Under the pieces are notes generated by a model, which ran no database searches, was not told the DNA's origin, and saw only the letters and a program-made list of their open reading frames with translations. The position numbers and the translations under genes were made by a program. This document shows, piece by piece, positions 7,145 to 16,900 of a stretch of DNA of 60,812 nt. Source of the DNA: UBA7862 sp050872785 (GTDB lineage Bacteria > Bacillota > Clostridia > Christensenellales > UBA1242); the NCBI GenBank assembly GCA_050872785.1, contig JBNMHO010000006.1:1-60812 (forward strand). Reading direction: 5' to 3'. Each line of letters begins with the position of its first letter. The first letter of the stretch is position 1.

Positions 7145-8611
7145 TTATTCTCCCTTTTTGTTGCTCTTTATCATTTGAGCAGTCTTTCTTGGCTTCTGTG
7201 CAACTCTCGCAATTTTTGCTTCTTTAGTCTTTGCAGCAACTGTCTTTTTTGCAGCCACAGTTTTGCCAGTTTTTACGCTCGCCTTAACGGTCTTTTCTGT
7301 TTTCTTCGCAGGTTTCGTGGCGGTCTTTTTTGCTGTTACTTTCTTTTCTGTCTTTTTTGCACCAGATTTCTTTTCAGTTGATTTTGTGGCAGTTTTTGAA
7401 GTCTTTGTTTTTGGTGTTTCAACTTTAACTTCGTCTTCAACATTTTGAATTGCCTCAATGCCAGGAAGCACTCCCCCTTCAAGCAATTTCAAACTTGCTC
7501 CACCACCAGTTGATAGATGATTGATTTCTTTTGAATAACCAGTTTTTACAACTGCTGCAGCACTGTCGCCGCCGCCAACAAATGTAAACGCCTTCGTCTT
7601 TGCAACATATTTTGCAATTTTGTTTGTGCCATGAGCATATTGTTCCTTTTCAAAAACGCCCATTGGTCCATTCCACACAACAGTTCCCGCACGTTTAATA
7701 TATTTTTTGAAAAGTCTAATGGTCTTTGGTCCAATGTCAAGTCCCATATAGTTTTCTGGAATTTTGTCAGAAGCGAATTTCTTTGGCTTGCTTGTGCTAT
7801 CAATACTTGTATTGCAAATGTTATCTTTTGGAAGAACGATTTTATCCCCCGCTTTTTCAAGCAGTGACTTCGCAAGTTCAATTTTGCTTTCGTCGACAAG
7901 AGAGCAGCCAACGCTTCCGCCCTTTGCTTTAACAAAAGTATATGCCATGCCCCCGCCAATCAAAATGTAGTCTGCACGTGGGAGCAAATTTTCGATAACT
8001 GGAATTTTATCTTCAATTTTTGCCCCGCCAAGAACAGCAACCAAAGGTCTGTCTGGGTTGGACAAAATTTTGCCGATGACTTTAAGTTCTTTGCCAATTA
8101 AAAATCCGACTGCACTTGGAAGGAAACTTGCCACACCATAAGTTGAAGCGTGTTTTCTGTGCGAAGTGCCAAAAGCGTCAAAGACAAAAATGTCTGCAAG
8201 GCTTGCAAGTTCTTTTGCAAAAGTCTTGTCATTTTTCTCTTCCCTTTTGTCAAATCTCAAATTTTCAAGCACAACAACATCGCCGTTTTCCATTTCGGAA
8301 GTAAGCTTCTTTGCTTCCTTGCCTATTGTGTCATGAGAAAAGGTCACTTTATTTTTGATAAGTTTTCCAAGTTTGTTTGCCACTGGCTCCAAAGAATAAT
8401 CAAGGTTAACTTTTCCGTCAGGTCTTCCAAGGTGCGAGCAAATGATAACTTTTGCCCCATGTTCGCAAAGGTAGTTAATCGTCCCCAAACTTTCCATAAT
8501 TCTTGTGCAGTCTGTAATTTCGTGTGTTTCTGTGTTGATAGGCACGTTAAGGTCCAACCTCAAAAGCACCTTCTTTCCTTCAAGTTCCAAATCTTTAATT
8601 GTCTTTTTCAT
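7145..8611 (-). CDS. pgk: Phosphoglycerate kinase with a Lys/Ala-rich C-terminal extension
   Basis: 488 residues. Transfers phosphate from 1,3-bisphosphoglycerate to ADP. The core (about 1-391) is complete: LRLDLNVP near 17-24, SHLGRPDGK at 59-67, AVLGGAKIEDK, NGPMGVFE and GGGDSAAAV. The enzyme normally ends near GIEAIQN. Here about 97 further residues follow, dominated by Lys, Ala and Thr in motifs such as KKTEKKVTAKKTATKPAKK, like histone-H1-type tails. The tail stays in frame to the stop abutting gpmI, with no frameshift. A similar tail ends L24 in this genome. GAGGAA precedes the ATG. No gapA is adjacent. Confidence 0.97.
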   Translation of the reverse strand: MKKTIKDLELEGKKVLLRLDLNVPINTETHEITDCTRIMESLGTINYLCEHGAKVIICSHLGRPDGKVNLDYSLEPVANKLGKLIKNKVTFSHDTIGKEAKKLTSEMENGDVVVLENLRFDKREEKNDKTFAKELASLADIFVFDAFGTSHRKHASTYGVASFLPSAVGFLIGKELKVIGKILSNPDRPLVAVLGGAKIEDKIPVIENLLPRADYILIGGGMAYTFVKAKGGSVGCSLVDESKIELAKSLLEKAGDKIVLPKDNICNTSIDSTSKPKKFASDKIPENYMGLDIGPKTIRLFKKYIKRAGTVVWNGPMGVFEKEQYAHGTNKIAKYVAKTKAFTFVGGGDSAAAVVKTGYSKEINHLSTGGGASLKLLEGGVLPGIEAIQNVEDEVKVETPKTKTSKTATKSTEKKSGAKKTEKKVTAKKTATKPAKKTEKTVKASVKTGKTVAAKKTVAAKTKEAKIARVAQKPRKTAQMIKSNKKGE

Positions 8612-8847
8612 TTAAAATTCCTCTTTTTATTTTTTTCAAATATTTACCGAAAATTTACGAAAATCATCATTTTATTGCTTAAAAAACACTTTTTCCCGCC
8701 TAAAAAGCATACTTTCTTGCAAATAAACCTCAGAAATTCATTAAAATCACTTTATTTTAGCAATTTTTGAAGCATTTGTGAACAAAATTAAGCATAAAAC
8801 TGGAAAAATAACAAAATTTCCTATCAAATTTTAGATATTTGTCCCAT

Positions 8848-9765
8848 TTATTCCTCAAACAGAATTTTCTCGAGTTCTTCTGCGGTTTTCGAAAGAGCAA
8901 TTTTCTTTCGTTTTTCCACCGCCCCCACACCGTCAACATAAGAAAAAGCATGTCGTTTGAAGTTCTTAACAATATAGTTGTCATCAAAATATTTTCTGAT
9001 AATTTCAATATGTTCCCTAGCTGAGTCCAGTCCAACAAATGGTGGCTCAATTCCACAACACCTGGAAAAGAGTTCTGGATGTCCAACTGCCCCACGCCCA
9101 ATCATCACAGCGTCACAGCCCGTTTGCTTCATTTTTAAATAGTCGTCATAATTCCGGACATCGCCATTCCCAATAACGGGAATTTTGACCGCTCTTTTGA
9201 CCTTTGCGATATCCTCAATATCAATTCTTCCACTGTAACCTTGATAAGTTGTTCTTGGGTGGACAGTTATTGCACTTGCACCCGCCTCTTCACACATTTT
9301 GGCAAATGGTACCAATATGTCATCATGTTCGCCAAAGCCCTTCCGAAATTTCACCATAACAGGCTTGCCCGAAAATTTGACACAAGTCTCAACAATTTCT
9401 CTTGCCAGATCAATATTTTTTAGCAACGCACTTCCGTCCCCGTTTTTCCAAATTTTTGGTGCGGGACAGCCCATGTTTAAGTCAATGATGTCAAACTTGT
9501 CCAAAATCCCCATTTTAAAAACTTCTTCAAAAACTTTAGGTTCATGCCCAAAAAGTTGCACCACACTAGGCTTTTCAAGTGGAGAAATTTCAAGCATTTT
9601 CTGTGAATTTTTACTGTTGTAGTATAAGCCCTTAACACTTATCATCTCCGTAGGTGTCAACCCCGCTCCAAACTTGCGACAGAGTTCTCTAAACGCCACA
9701 TCACTCACTCCCGCCATTGGCGCCAAAAATACATCACTTTTTGTTTCAAATTTTCCTATTTTCAT
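8848..9765 (-). CDS. dusB: tRNA-dihydrouridine synthase (DusB-like)
   Basis: 305 residues; an FMN-dependent TIM-barrel enzyme that reduces uridines in the tRNA D-loop. The opening LAPMAGVSDVAFRELCR, the catalytic Cys100 in DLNMGCPAP, VHPRTTYQGYSG, IPVIGNGDV and GCDAVMIGRGAVGHPELF are all typical. No Shine-Dalgarno precedes the ATG. An extended -10 (TGATAAAAT) ends six bases upstream, suggesting a leaderless transcript. A 236-base AT-rich spacer with no clear terminator separates it from pgk. The exact Dus subfamily is an inference. Confidence 0.93.
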   Translation of the reverse strand: MKIGKFETKSDVFLAPMAGVSDVAFRELCRKFGAGLTPTEMISVKGLYYNSKNSQKMLEISPLEKPSVVQLFGHEPKVFEEVFKMGILDKFDIIDLNMGCPAPKIWKNGDGSALLKNIDLAREIVETCVKFSGKPVMVKFRKGFGEHDDILVPFAKMCEEAGASAITVHPRTTYQGYSGRIDIEDIAKVKRAVKIPVIGNGDVRNYDDYLKMKQTGCDAVMIGRGAVGHPELFSRCCGIEPPFVGLDSAREHIEIIRKYFDDNYIVKNFKRHAFSYVDGVGAVEKRKKIALSKTAEELEKILFEE

Positions 9766-9771
9766 ATTGAT

Positions 9772-9782
9772 ATTTTATCACA
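9772..9782 (-). promoter_or_regulatory. Extended -10 promoter element of dusB
   Basis: Minus strand TGTGATAAAAT, with TAAAAT at 9777-9772 preceded by TGA. No good -35 at the right distance. It lies six bases before the ATG. Confidence 0.5.
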
Positions 9783-9983
9783 TATAACAAAAATCTTAAA
9801 ACATTTCACAACACAATTTTAGACTTTTTAAACACATTTTTTTATAAAAAACAACTAACCTTCAGTGTAATTTTCCATACTGTCCTTTCGCACTATTCTT
9901 ATTACATCCTTCAATCAAATTTCTGTTAGTAGTTTAAAATTATTTATAGTTCAAGGAACACTAAAGCAAACAATATCCCATAC

Positions 9984-10077
9984 TTTTCGCTTATAATGCG
10001 ACAGTTAGCAAATATAGTAATTTTATTTTATTTTACAAATATTCTCTATTTTTCGCTTATAATGCGTGTTATAGCAA
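9984..10077. repeat. Pair of 28-base direct repeats
   Basis: TTTTCGCTTATAATGCG followed by five variable bases and TAGCAA occurs at 9984-10011 and again at 10050-10077, separated by 38 bases. The core CGCTTATAATGCG is a near-palindrome containing TATAAT. No third copy or leader is visible. Confidence 0.7.
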
Positions 10078-10132
10078 TTATGCCATTTCAATTTCTACTG
10101 TGTAAATTTTAACAATTAAATTGTTTTCGTAG

Positions 10133-11755
10133 TCAAATTGATTTCTTTTTCAATCTAAAAAGTGTAAAAGCACGCCTTTCATCTTTGGAAAAAGTTTTAA
10201 ACAACATAATGCAAACAAAATAGATTATTGCTCCAATTATGAATGCAATGAGTGAACTTAATCTGTATGACAAAATATGTGTAATTATGAGCAAACTTGC
10301 ATATATTCCCCCAATCATAACAACACTTGAAATTGTAGGAGAAATGAACGTCTGCCACAAACTTGGGCTGAGTGGAGCGAGTTTTTTAATATGAATAACA
10401 TTTAACATGCATGGGACAAAATAGCATACGACATTTGAAACAATGGCACCCGAAATATTAAGATAAGGGATATTGATTAAAATCAACTCAAAAATCACTT
10501 TAAATAGCAATCCGATACTCAAATTTACAACTGGAATATATGTTTTGCCAAACGCTTGCAGTATGGCTATAGTCAGTTGTAAAATTGAAAGATATAAAAC
10601 ATTTATACTTGAAATCATAAGCAGTGAACTTGCAACATTAAACTCATAAACACTTTCAAAAGAATATAAAATTCTTATAATATTTGGCGAAAAGAACACA
10701 AAAACAAAGAAGCAAGGAAGCGAAACAATAAAAGTTAACTTGAGCGCCATGCAAATTTTTTGTGAAACGGACGCCATATCTCCACTTGCAATGGAGTAAG
10801 TTATGTATGGCACAATGGTGGTGCAAAGTGATGATGAAACAGTTGCTGGAAGCCCAACAAGAGTGCTTACAACCCCAGAATTCAACCCCAAAAGTGCGGT
10901 CGCAAAAAACTTGTCAAACCCCATTGATTTTAGTATATTTACAATCAAAAAACTGTCAACAACAAGCGAAAGTGGAATAATGAGCGAACTTAACATAAAA
11001 GGAACTGCATTTAAAAACACTTCTCTCATAAGTTTTCCTTGCGACTCAGTTTTGGCTTTAATATCGTTTTTAACCCGTTTTTTACCCTCTTTTTGCTTGT
11101 TTTTTGTGTATAAATCCTTGTTTTTTATCTTAAAAGCGAAATATGACACAGCAAAATATGCACATGTGCCAATTTCTGAAACTAATATGCCAACTAATGC
11201 CCCGCATGCACCCCAAAGAACACTTTTTCCCACAAGCAAACTTGCAAGCGAAAACCCAACAGTTAATTTTACAATTTGTTCCACCACTTGCGACACTGCA
11301 GACGGTGTCATATTTTGCAGCCCTTGAAAAAAACCTTTAAACGCACTTTGCACAGCGACAGCAATTATTGAAGGTGCAATAATAAAATAACAAACATAAA
11401 TGTTTGAAAGTCCTTGAAGGTGAGAAATGAGTTTTGCGAGGACAATCATCACAAGACTCAGCCCAAGACCCAATATAAAAAGTAACAAAAGTGACGCTTT
11501 GAAATATTTATGTGCAGCAGAAAAGTCGTCATCTGCCATAGCGGAAGAGACTTTTTTAGATATTGAAATAGTAAAACAAGAAGAAACAAAAGTTAGCAAA
11601 AAGGCGTAAACTGGGAAAATTATGTAATAAATTCCCATTCCTTGCGAGCCTAAGATATTTGTAAGTGGAATTTTATACAAAGCACCTAAAATTTTGCAAA
11701 CAATGCCACTTATTGTGAGAATGATTGCTCCCGTTATGAAAGATTGTTTTTTCAT
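10133..11755 (-). CDS. spoVB: SpoVB-like lipid II flippase / polysaccharide transporter (MOP superfamily)
   Basis: 540 residues with about 14 hydrophobic segments along its length, opening with SFITGAIILTISGIVCKILGALYKIPL and including GSQGMGIYYIIFPVY, typical of the SpoVB/MurJ group. In spore formers SpoVB acts in cortex peptidoglycan synthesis, but vegetative MurJ-like roles exist in the same family. A cytoplasmic loop near 215-240 is Lys-rich. It starts eight bases after spoVT and is probably co-transcribed with it, which favours the sporulation assignment. The Shine-Dalgarno (GAGGCG) is weak. The stop is UGA. Confidence 0.85.
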   Translation of the reverse strand: MKKQSFITGAIILTISGIVCKILGALYKIPLTNILGSQGMGIYYIIFPVYAFLLTFVSSCFTISISKKVSSAMADDDFSAAHKYFKASLLLLFILGLGLSLVMIVLAKLISHLQGLSNIYVCYFIIAPSIIAVAVQSAFKGFFQGLQNMTPSAVSQVVEQIVKLTVGFSLASLLVGKSVLWGACGALVGILVSEIGTCAYFAVSYFAFKIKNKDLYTKNKQKEGKKRVKNDIKAKTESQGKLMREVFLNAVPFMLSSLIIPLSLVVDSFLIVNILKSMGFDKFFATALLGLNSGVVSTLVGLPATVSSSLCTTIVPYITYSIASGDMASVSQKICMALKLTFIVSLPCFFVFVFFSPNIIRILYSFESVYEFNVASSLLMISSINVLYLSILQLTIAILQAFGKTYIPVVNLSIGLLFKVIFELILINIPYLNISGAIVSNVVCYFVPCMLNVIHIKKLAPLSPSLWQTFISPTISSVVMIGGIYASLLIITHILSYRLSSLIAFIIGAIIYFVCIMLFKTFSKDERRAFTLFRLKKKSI

Positions 11756-11762
11756 TTACGCC

Positions 11763-12248
11763 TCACGAACAGATTGATTTCGCAAATATTTTTGACGCTA
11801 CTTCACACATTTTTTTAATTTCTTTACTCAGTTCTTCATTTGAAAGCATAAATATGTATCCGCAAACATTCCCGTCACTTTTTATATCTGTGGGAAACAC
11901 CTTTGAATAGCCTGCAAAATTCATTTCATTTATCAATTTTTGCTCAAGAATTTCTTTCAAAACAGCATTATCAATCGTTTTTTTAGATATTCCCTTTGAA
12001 ACAACAACCTTTTCGTCATCACAAACAAGAACGGGATTATTTGTCATTTCAAACAGTGTATCGGCAATAATTTGTGCAAAAAATTCCAAGTTCTCAATTT
12101 CAGAAAACTTTTTTAAAACAACATTATTGTCCTTGTCTATCGACATTTCAATCGAACTTCCCGGCTTAATTCCAAGCACACGCCTCATTTCCTTTGGAAC
12201 AACAACACGTCCAAGTTCATCAACTTTTCTAACCATTCCGCAACTCAT
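11763..12248 (-). CDS. spoVT: Stage V sporulation regulator SpoVT (AbrB-type DNA-binding + GAF-like domain)
   Basis: 161 residues. The N-terminal swapped-hairpin AbrB domain (about 1-50) carries MVRKVDELGRVVVPKEMRRVLGI. The rest (about 58-160) resembles the GAF-like domain of SpoVT, which in B. subtilis tunes forespore gene expression. It is slightly shorter than the B. subtilis protein (178). The first ATG has AAGGGG eight bases upstream and is preferred over Met5. Its neighbour is spoVB. The promoter is not obvious; a GCATA box upstream hints at sigma-G but the -10 is poor. Confidence 0.9.
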   Translation of the reverse strand: MSCGMVRKVDELGRVVVPKEMRRVLGIKPGSSIEMSIDKDNNVVLKKFSEIENLEFFAQIIADTLFEMTNNPVLVCDDEKVVVSKGISKKTIDNAVLKEILEQKLINEMNFAGYSKVFPTDIKSDGNVCGYIFMLSNEELSKEIKKMCEVASKIFAKSICS

Positions 12249-12408
12249 AACAAAAACCCCTTTTAAATCTTGTAAGTAGTTTTTGTCTTTGCAAAAAAAC
12301 TATGCAAACATTTTGTCTATTTTGTAAAAAAATGTTATATAAATAAAAAATAACGATTTTTCTATCATTTTTATGCAAAATTTGGGTATAATTTCCTATC
12401 TCTCCCTA

Positions 12409-12437
12409 TTGAAAAAAGTTTGAAAATATGCTAAAAT
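12409..12437 (+). promoter_or_regulatory. Promoter of the 166-residue hypothetical gene
   Basis: TTGAAA (12409-12414), 17-base spacer, TAAAAT (12432-12437), about 24 bases before the ATG. Confidence 0.7.
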
Positions 12438-12461
12438 ATAGCGTAAATAAAAGGGGCTATT

Positions 12462-12962
12462 ATGAAAAACTACAGACAACTTCACAAACTTATTTTTAAT
12501 TTTCCAGCGGCACGCAGCAAACCTCAAGATTTACAAGTTCTCTATTCTGGGGCGTATTTGCTTGAATCATATTGTCGTCAAAATCAAGATTTAAGCCACA
12601 ATTATTCACTTTCAGACACGGGCATAATTTTTGGCGGCTCGGCAACAGAACTTGAAGAAAGACTGAATGATACAGTTGGGGTTGAACAAATTTCAAACTT
12701 ACTTTCCAACATATATCTCGACCACACTGGTGAATATTCTTTTGAAGATGTTGTTGTTTCATCAGCAATTTTGCACTTTATGAACAAGTTTGAATTCCCT
12801 GCATTTCTTGACAAAAAGGAAAAGAAAAATATGTTTTTTATGGAATTTCCAACGCTAGATTTTGACACAGCATCAGATGTTTTGCGAGCGATAAATTCAA
12901 AAACTTATGAACTTGGGCAAAATTCATACTCAAATGAAGACAGTAAAGAACAATCAAGATAA
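12462..12962 (+). CDS. Conserved-looking hypothetical protein, 166 residues
   Basis: Not recognised. A soluble, mixed-charge protein without membrane segment or signal peptide. It is probably mostly helical, with an acidic, polar C-terminus (SYSNEDSKEQSR). AAAGGGG lies seven bases before the ATG. It is one of the few plus-strand genes, diverges from spoVT and has its own promoter and a shared downstream terminator, so it is a single-gene unit. No function can be inferred beyond possible sporulation context, which is weak. Confidence 0.7.
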   Translation: MKNYRQLHKLIFNFPAARSKPQDLQVLYSGAYLLESYCRQNQDLSHNYSLSDTGIIFGGSATELEERLNDTVGVEQISNLLSNIYLDHTGEYSFEDVVVSSAILHFMNKFEFPAFLDKKEKKNMFFMEFPTLDFDTASDVLRAINSKTYELGQNSYSNEDSKEQSR

Positions 12963-12990
12963 CAAAACAATATAACATAAAAGGCAACAA

Positions 12991-13027
12991 AAAAAACGAT
13001 AGTGGAATAACCCATTATCGTTTTTTG
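12991..13027. terminator. Bidirectional terminator between convergent genes
   Basis: AACGATAGTGG pairs with CCATTATCGTT (one G.U), with seven As on one side and six Ts on the other, so it can work in both directions for the 12462 (+) and 13041 (-) genes. Confidence 0.85.
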
Positions 13028-13040
13028 TATGAAAATTTGG

Positions 13041-13769
13041 CTAAATATCGTCAATATTTATGCTTTCAAAGTCCATTTCGTCTTTCTTTCTGCCATTTTC
13101 GTCACGCAAAAGTTCTTCGCCAAAACCTTCTTCTTCCACTTCTGGCATGTCCTCTGGCAGTTGTTTTACAAGATTTTCTATAGCCCCCTCAACGCTTCTG
13201 TCCCTAAATCTGTCAAAGAAAATTCGTATTTTTCTTTCATTTGTGTCTTCTTCAATGAGTTCTTTTTTGGACATTTCAACTGGGTCAAGACTTAGGTCAG
13301 CATACAATATCTCACAGACATATTGGCTCAAAAACCAAAAATAATTTGACAAGTTTAGGTCATTGTAGCGAATGATTTGCCCCCAACGTGGACTCATCAT
13401 TATCATATCAATGGCTGGACTCATGAATGCTTTCATTTTCTGTGGAGCAAGTTTGCTGCCGTTTTTTGCGGCGATAATGTTCCATTCAAGCGACCTTTTG
13501 TAGTTGATTGGAAAAAAATCTGCAAAACCACGTTTATAAATATACCCCATGTAATCTTGCGATGGAATATGCCCCGAACAAGCATAGGCACAAATTTGTT
13601 CAATTCTGTTTAAGATAACTCGTTTATATTTGTCCTTATTGTATCTGACGTCCTCGCTAACTTGAGGCACCCACGCTCTGATTCTCAAAAATAATTCTTT
13701 TTGGTCATCAAAACTCAGTTTGTCAAAAGACTCCTTATTATAATAATTTTGATTTTCAAACAAATTCAT
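13041..13769 (-). CDS. Hypothetical protein with a Sel1-like motif
   Basis: 242 residues, soluble. Residues of about 93-130 (MGYIYKRGFADFFPIN then YKRSLEWNIIAAKNGS) fit one Sel1/TPR-like helical repeat, a protein-protein interaction motif, although only one unit is clear. The last about 40 residues are strongly acidic (EDMPEVEEEGFGEELL and MDFESINIDDI). AAAGGAG precedes the ATG. It stands alone between two terminator-like hairpins. Function unknown. Confidence 0.65.
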   Translation of the reverse strand: MNLFENQNYYNKESFDKLSFDDQKELFLRIRAWVPQVSEDVRYNKDKYKRVILNRIEQICAYACSGHIPSQDYMGYIYKRGFADFFPINYKRSLEWNIIAAKNGSKLAPQKMKAFMSPAIDMIMMSPRWGQIIRYNDLNLSNYFWFLSQYVCEILYADLSLDPVEMSKKELIEEDTNERKIRIFFDRFRDRSVEGAIENLVKQLPEDMPEVEEEGFGEELLRDENGRKKDEMDFESINIDDI

Positions 13770-13871
13770 TTTCTATCTCCTTTGTTTTGCAGTTTTTTCA
13801 AATTTTTCCTAATTTTCAGTTAAATTTCTTTTGTATTTCAGCTATAATTTTCTTCCTAAATTCAAATTTAA

Positions 13872-13895
13872 GCCATAAAAATCTATATTTTTATG
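13872..13895. other. AT-rich hairpin beyond the large exported-protein gene
   Basis: CATAAAAAT-CTAT-ATTTTTATG forms a nine-pair perfect stem about 30 bases past the stop of the 1385-residue gene. There is no long T run after it, so it is an atypical terminator or a stabilising 3' hairpin. Confidence 0.45.
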
Positions 13896-13921
13896 CCAAT
13901 ATGGTTTTTAAAGGTAAGATT

Positions 13922-16900
13922 CTACAGCGAAAGCAAACCTATTTCAAACTCAAATTTTATATCTTGCGAATACTCAAGTCCGTCATTGTTATATTCATAA
14001 ACCAAGGTAAACGATGCTGAAACAATGTCCTCGGTGTCCTCTTCTGTCTTAAATCTTGCAACCAGCACAAGTTCACCAGTCGTGCCGAGGGTTAAATTTT
14101 CTAGGTCTTTTATATGTGGGTGGCTGTCTTTTGTATCGCTGTCGGCGTAGTCCGTGAGGTCGAGGGTGGTTATCACCGAACCATTTTCCGTGTAGTTATA
14201 TGTGCTAGATTTAAAAATGTTAATTACTTCACCGGATTTATAGTCAAACCCGTCGTTTCCGTCTGGATTTTCTTCTGATTTTTTGTTTGTTATGAGTGAC
14301 AATGAGATGTTTTTGCGAACGCTGATTTGCTTTGAAATTGTAAACTCACCTGCCCCGTCAGCGAAAGTGAATGTAAATTTAATTGTAACACTTTGGTCAG
14401 TTGCTAGGTCGCCGCTATAAAAGCCAAATGCAAGGTCTGATGAACTGTTTGTTGTTTTTACAAAGTTCTTTATGCCGTCTTCCGCATAGACTGTTTCAAG
14501 TGTCACTGAAGTGATTTTTGAATTTTCTGCAAGGGTTGCGAGTTGACTATTTTCAAGGAATGAAATTCCGTTATTATAAATAATTCCATTATTTTTACCA
14601 GCGGTTATTTCATTTTGATTTGCGTCTTCCCCAGCGTATTTTACAACCAAGTCGTCATTTGAAATGCTTGATTTTGCATAGATATTTACTTCAAAATCGT
14701 GATAAACTGAACTATCCGACTTTAATGCAATTCGCACGACAAACGAAGTTTGAACAACGTCAAGTGAATTTATTGCTTTGAGAGTTATTGTGCCGTCATT
14801 GTTCAAAACAAGCCATTCCGCCGTTTCATCTGACTTCCTTATAAATGATAATGTGTAGCTGCCAGCAGCGAATGGGTCGTTTTCGGTTGAAATTGCTTTG
14901 CCACCATAGGTTATTTCAAGATAACTATCTTTTGTGAGTCCTACAAACATTGGAGCAAGAAGAGCGTTTTCTGCAGCTTCGCCAAGGGTTATTTCCGTTG
15001 TGCTCTCCTTTTGCGAAACGTCAAATGCTCCAAGAATTTCCCTTGAAATTGAGGATAATTCTTCGCCATTGCTTGAAATTTTGATTGTTGAATTTTGGCA
15101 AGAGAATGAGAACATAACTTGACTGCTTGCTATGAAATCTACATTAACTGCAAAGTTGTTGTCTGCCAAAGAGAAGGTCACTTTGTCGTTATTTTCTTTG
15201 CTACCCATAACTGCTTCGAGGGTCAAAAATTGTCTAAAATTGTCAGACAAGACGTCAATTTGCGAATTTCCTTCAATTCTTTTGAGCGTAAATAGATAAT
15301 TTGTATCAGTGTTTGTTTCTTTAAAAATGCGAATGTTTGAGCCGTTTATTCCAGAAATTTTGGTGGAATTTGCTTCAACAATAAGGTTAAGTCCGGTCAA
15401 TTTGAAATATAAAACTTTTGCCTCAAGACTTGGATTGACAACTTGTTCAAAGCGTCCCAAACTTTCATTCCATTGCATGATTAAGTTATCGCTATTTGCA
15501 TTTTGGCACAAAAATGTGAATTTTCCTAGGTAACCTTCCGCCTTATATGGCAATGTTGTGAAATTTATTCCGCCTTTAAAACCTTCAAGAGCAGTAAATG
15601 AGCATATGCTGTTTGGCAAATTTCCTTCTTCAAAGGCAAACTTGTAACTGTAGCCAGAGATGCTTGCTGGGGTGTTCCCCTCGTAAGCAAAGCCGTAGGT
15701 TAAGTTGGAAAGATTTGCTCCTGTCCATGTCAGTTGCCCAGCGTCATTCACTGTTGCTGTAAGTGAAATTGGGTTATCTTGTGAAGTCCCCATTGAGTCA
15801 AGTGACAAGATTGTGTTTTGTAAGATTTTGTCCTTGATTTCATATTGAAGTGATTTTGAGTCGCCACTTGCTACTTTGTAATTTGTTTTGACTTCAACTG
15901 GCGAGATATCAAGGTAAACGCTGATTTCAAATATACTTTGAATTGGGTTGCCGTTAATTTGAATTGTCACAACCTCGCCTATTGTGTAGGAAATTTTATA
16001 ACCGACAACAACTCCACCTTCCCTAACTTCTTCCCAGTTGCCAAATGAAATTGTGTTTTTATTTTGGTCTTTAAGCCCGCCGCCGAGGGTGGAACTGTTA
16101 TATTTTGTTTCATCAGCAAGTCCAGAAATCTGCTTGAAATTGATTTTCAATCTGTTATTGTTTACAAAAGTTGTGAGTTTTGGAAGTTGCTCGCTGGAAG
16201 TTGTAACATACAAGTAACGAGTAACGCTGTTGCCGCTGTCTTTTTCATTTTCGTCAAATTGAAATTTTGTAAAGTTGACTGGCTGGTCATTTTCGTAAGA
16301 GTAGCAATCAATATACTCGATTGCTTCCACGACCTCAATATCTGTATTGCAATTTTCGCCCAAGAAATAGATATTTTGCCCGTCTTTGTAGCATGCTTGT
16401 GAGTAAATTTTGAATATTCCCGAGCCAGTGACTACTGCGTTTGGCGTTTTGAGAATGAGGATATTTTCGCCGTTTAGCGTTGTTTGAGTGTATTCAGAAG
16501 AAATTGTTACACCGTTTAGCACGATTGTGCCGTCTGCTGGAGCGTTGCATTTTACATAGTGGACTATTTCAAAATTTTTTGCGATGCCCACTGGAGTTTC
16601 GTTGTTTTCAAACTTAATTGAGTATTTGTCTTTGTTAAAACTAAGTTCTGCGCCACTTTTGGCTGTGAGGCTATATTGGGTTGACTCGACTTTATCTACT
16701 TCGGTGATTTTTGGCACAAGATAGAAATCTTTTTGGATTATTGTCTGCGTTTCGCCGAGTGAGCCGTCTTTGTCGTAGAATGTTACGGTCAGTTTGATTT
16801 TGTTACCATTTGAAGCATAATCGAGGTATTTTTGATAGTTATTTACGACCAAATTAAAATACCATTCATTCATTTCAGTGGAGCCAGACATGCAGTTTAA

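Larger units (their letters stand above)
9766..10132. other. 367-base AT-rich intergenic region between spoVB and dusB
   Basis: No coding frame is supported. It contains the dusB extended -10 (9772-9780, minus strand) and a 28-base imperfect repeat pair (9984-10011, 10050-10077). I see no convincing terminator for spoVB. Confidence 0.6.

Noticed and set aside
8150..8770. Long open frame antisense to pgk (about 206 codons, plus strand)
   Set aside because: It mirrors the Pgk coding strand, is Phe/Cys-rich as expected of an antisense frame, lacks a ribosome-binding site and family features.
9984..10077. Possible CRISPR array (28-base repeats, 38-base spacer)
   Set aside because: Only two imperfect copies with a variable internal block, no third repeat at the right spacing, and no cas genes.
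12249..12340. Sigma-G promoter for spoVT (GCATA box)
   Set aside because: The GCATA is present but the spaced -10 (AAAACTA) matches poorly; not strong enough to list.
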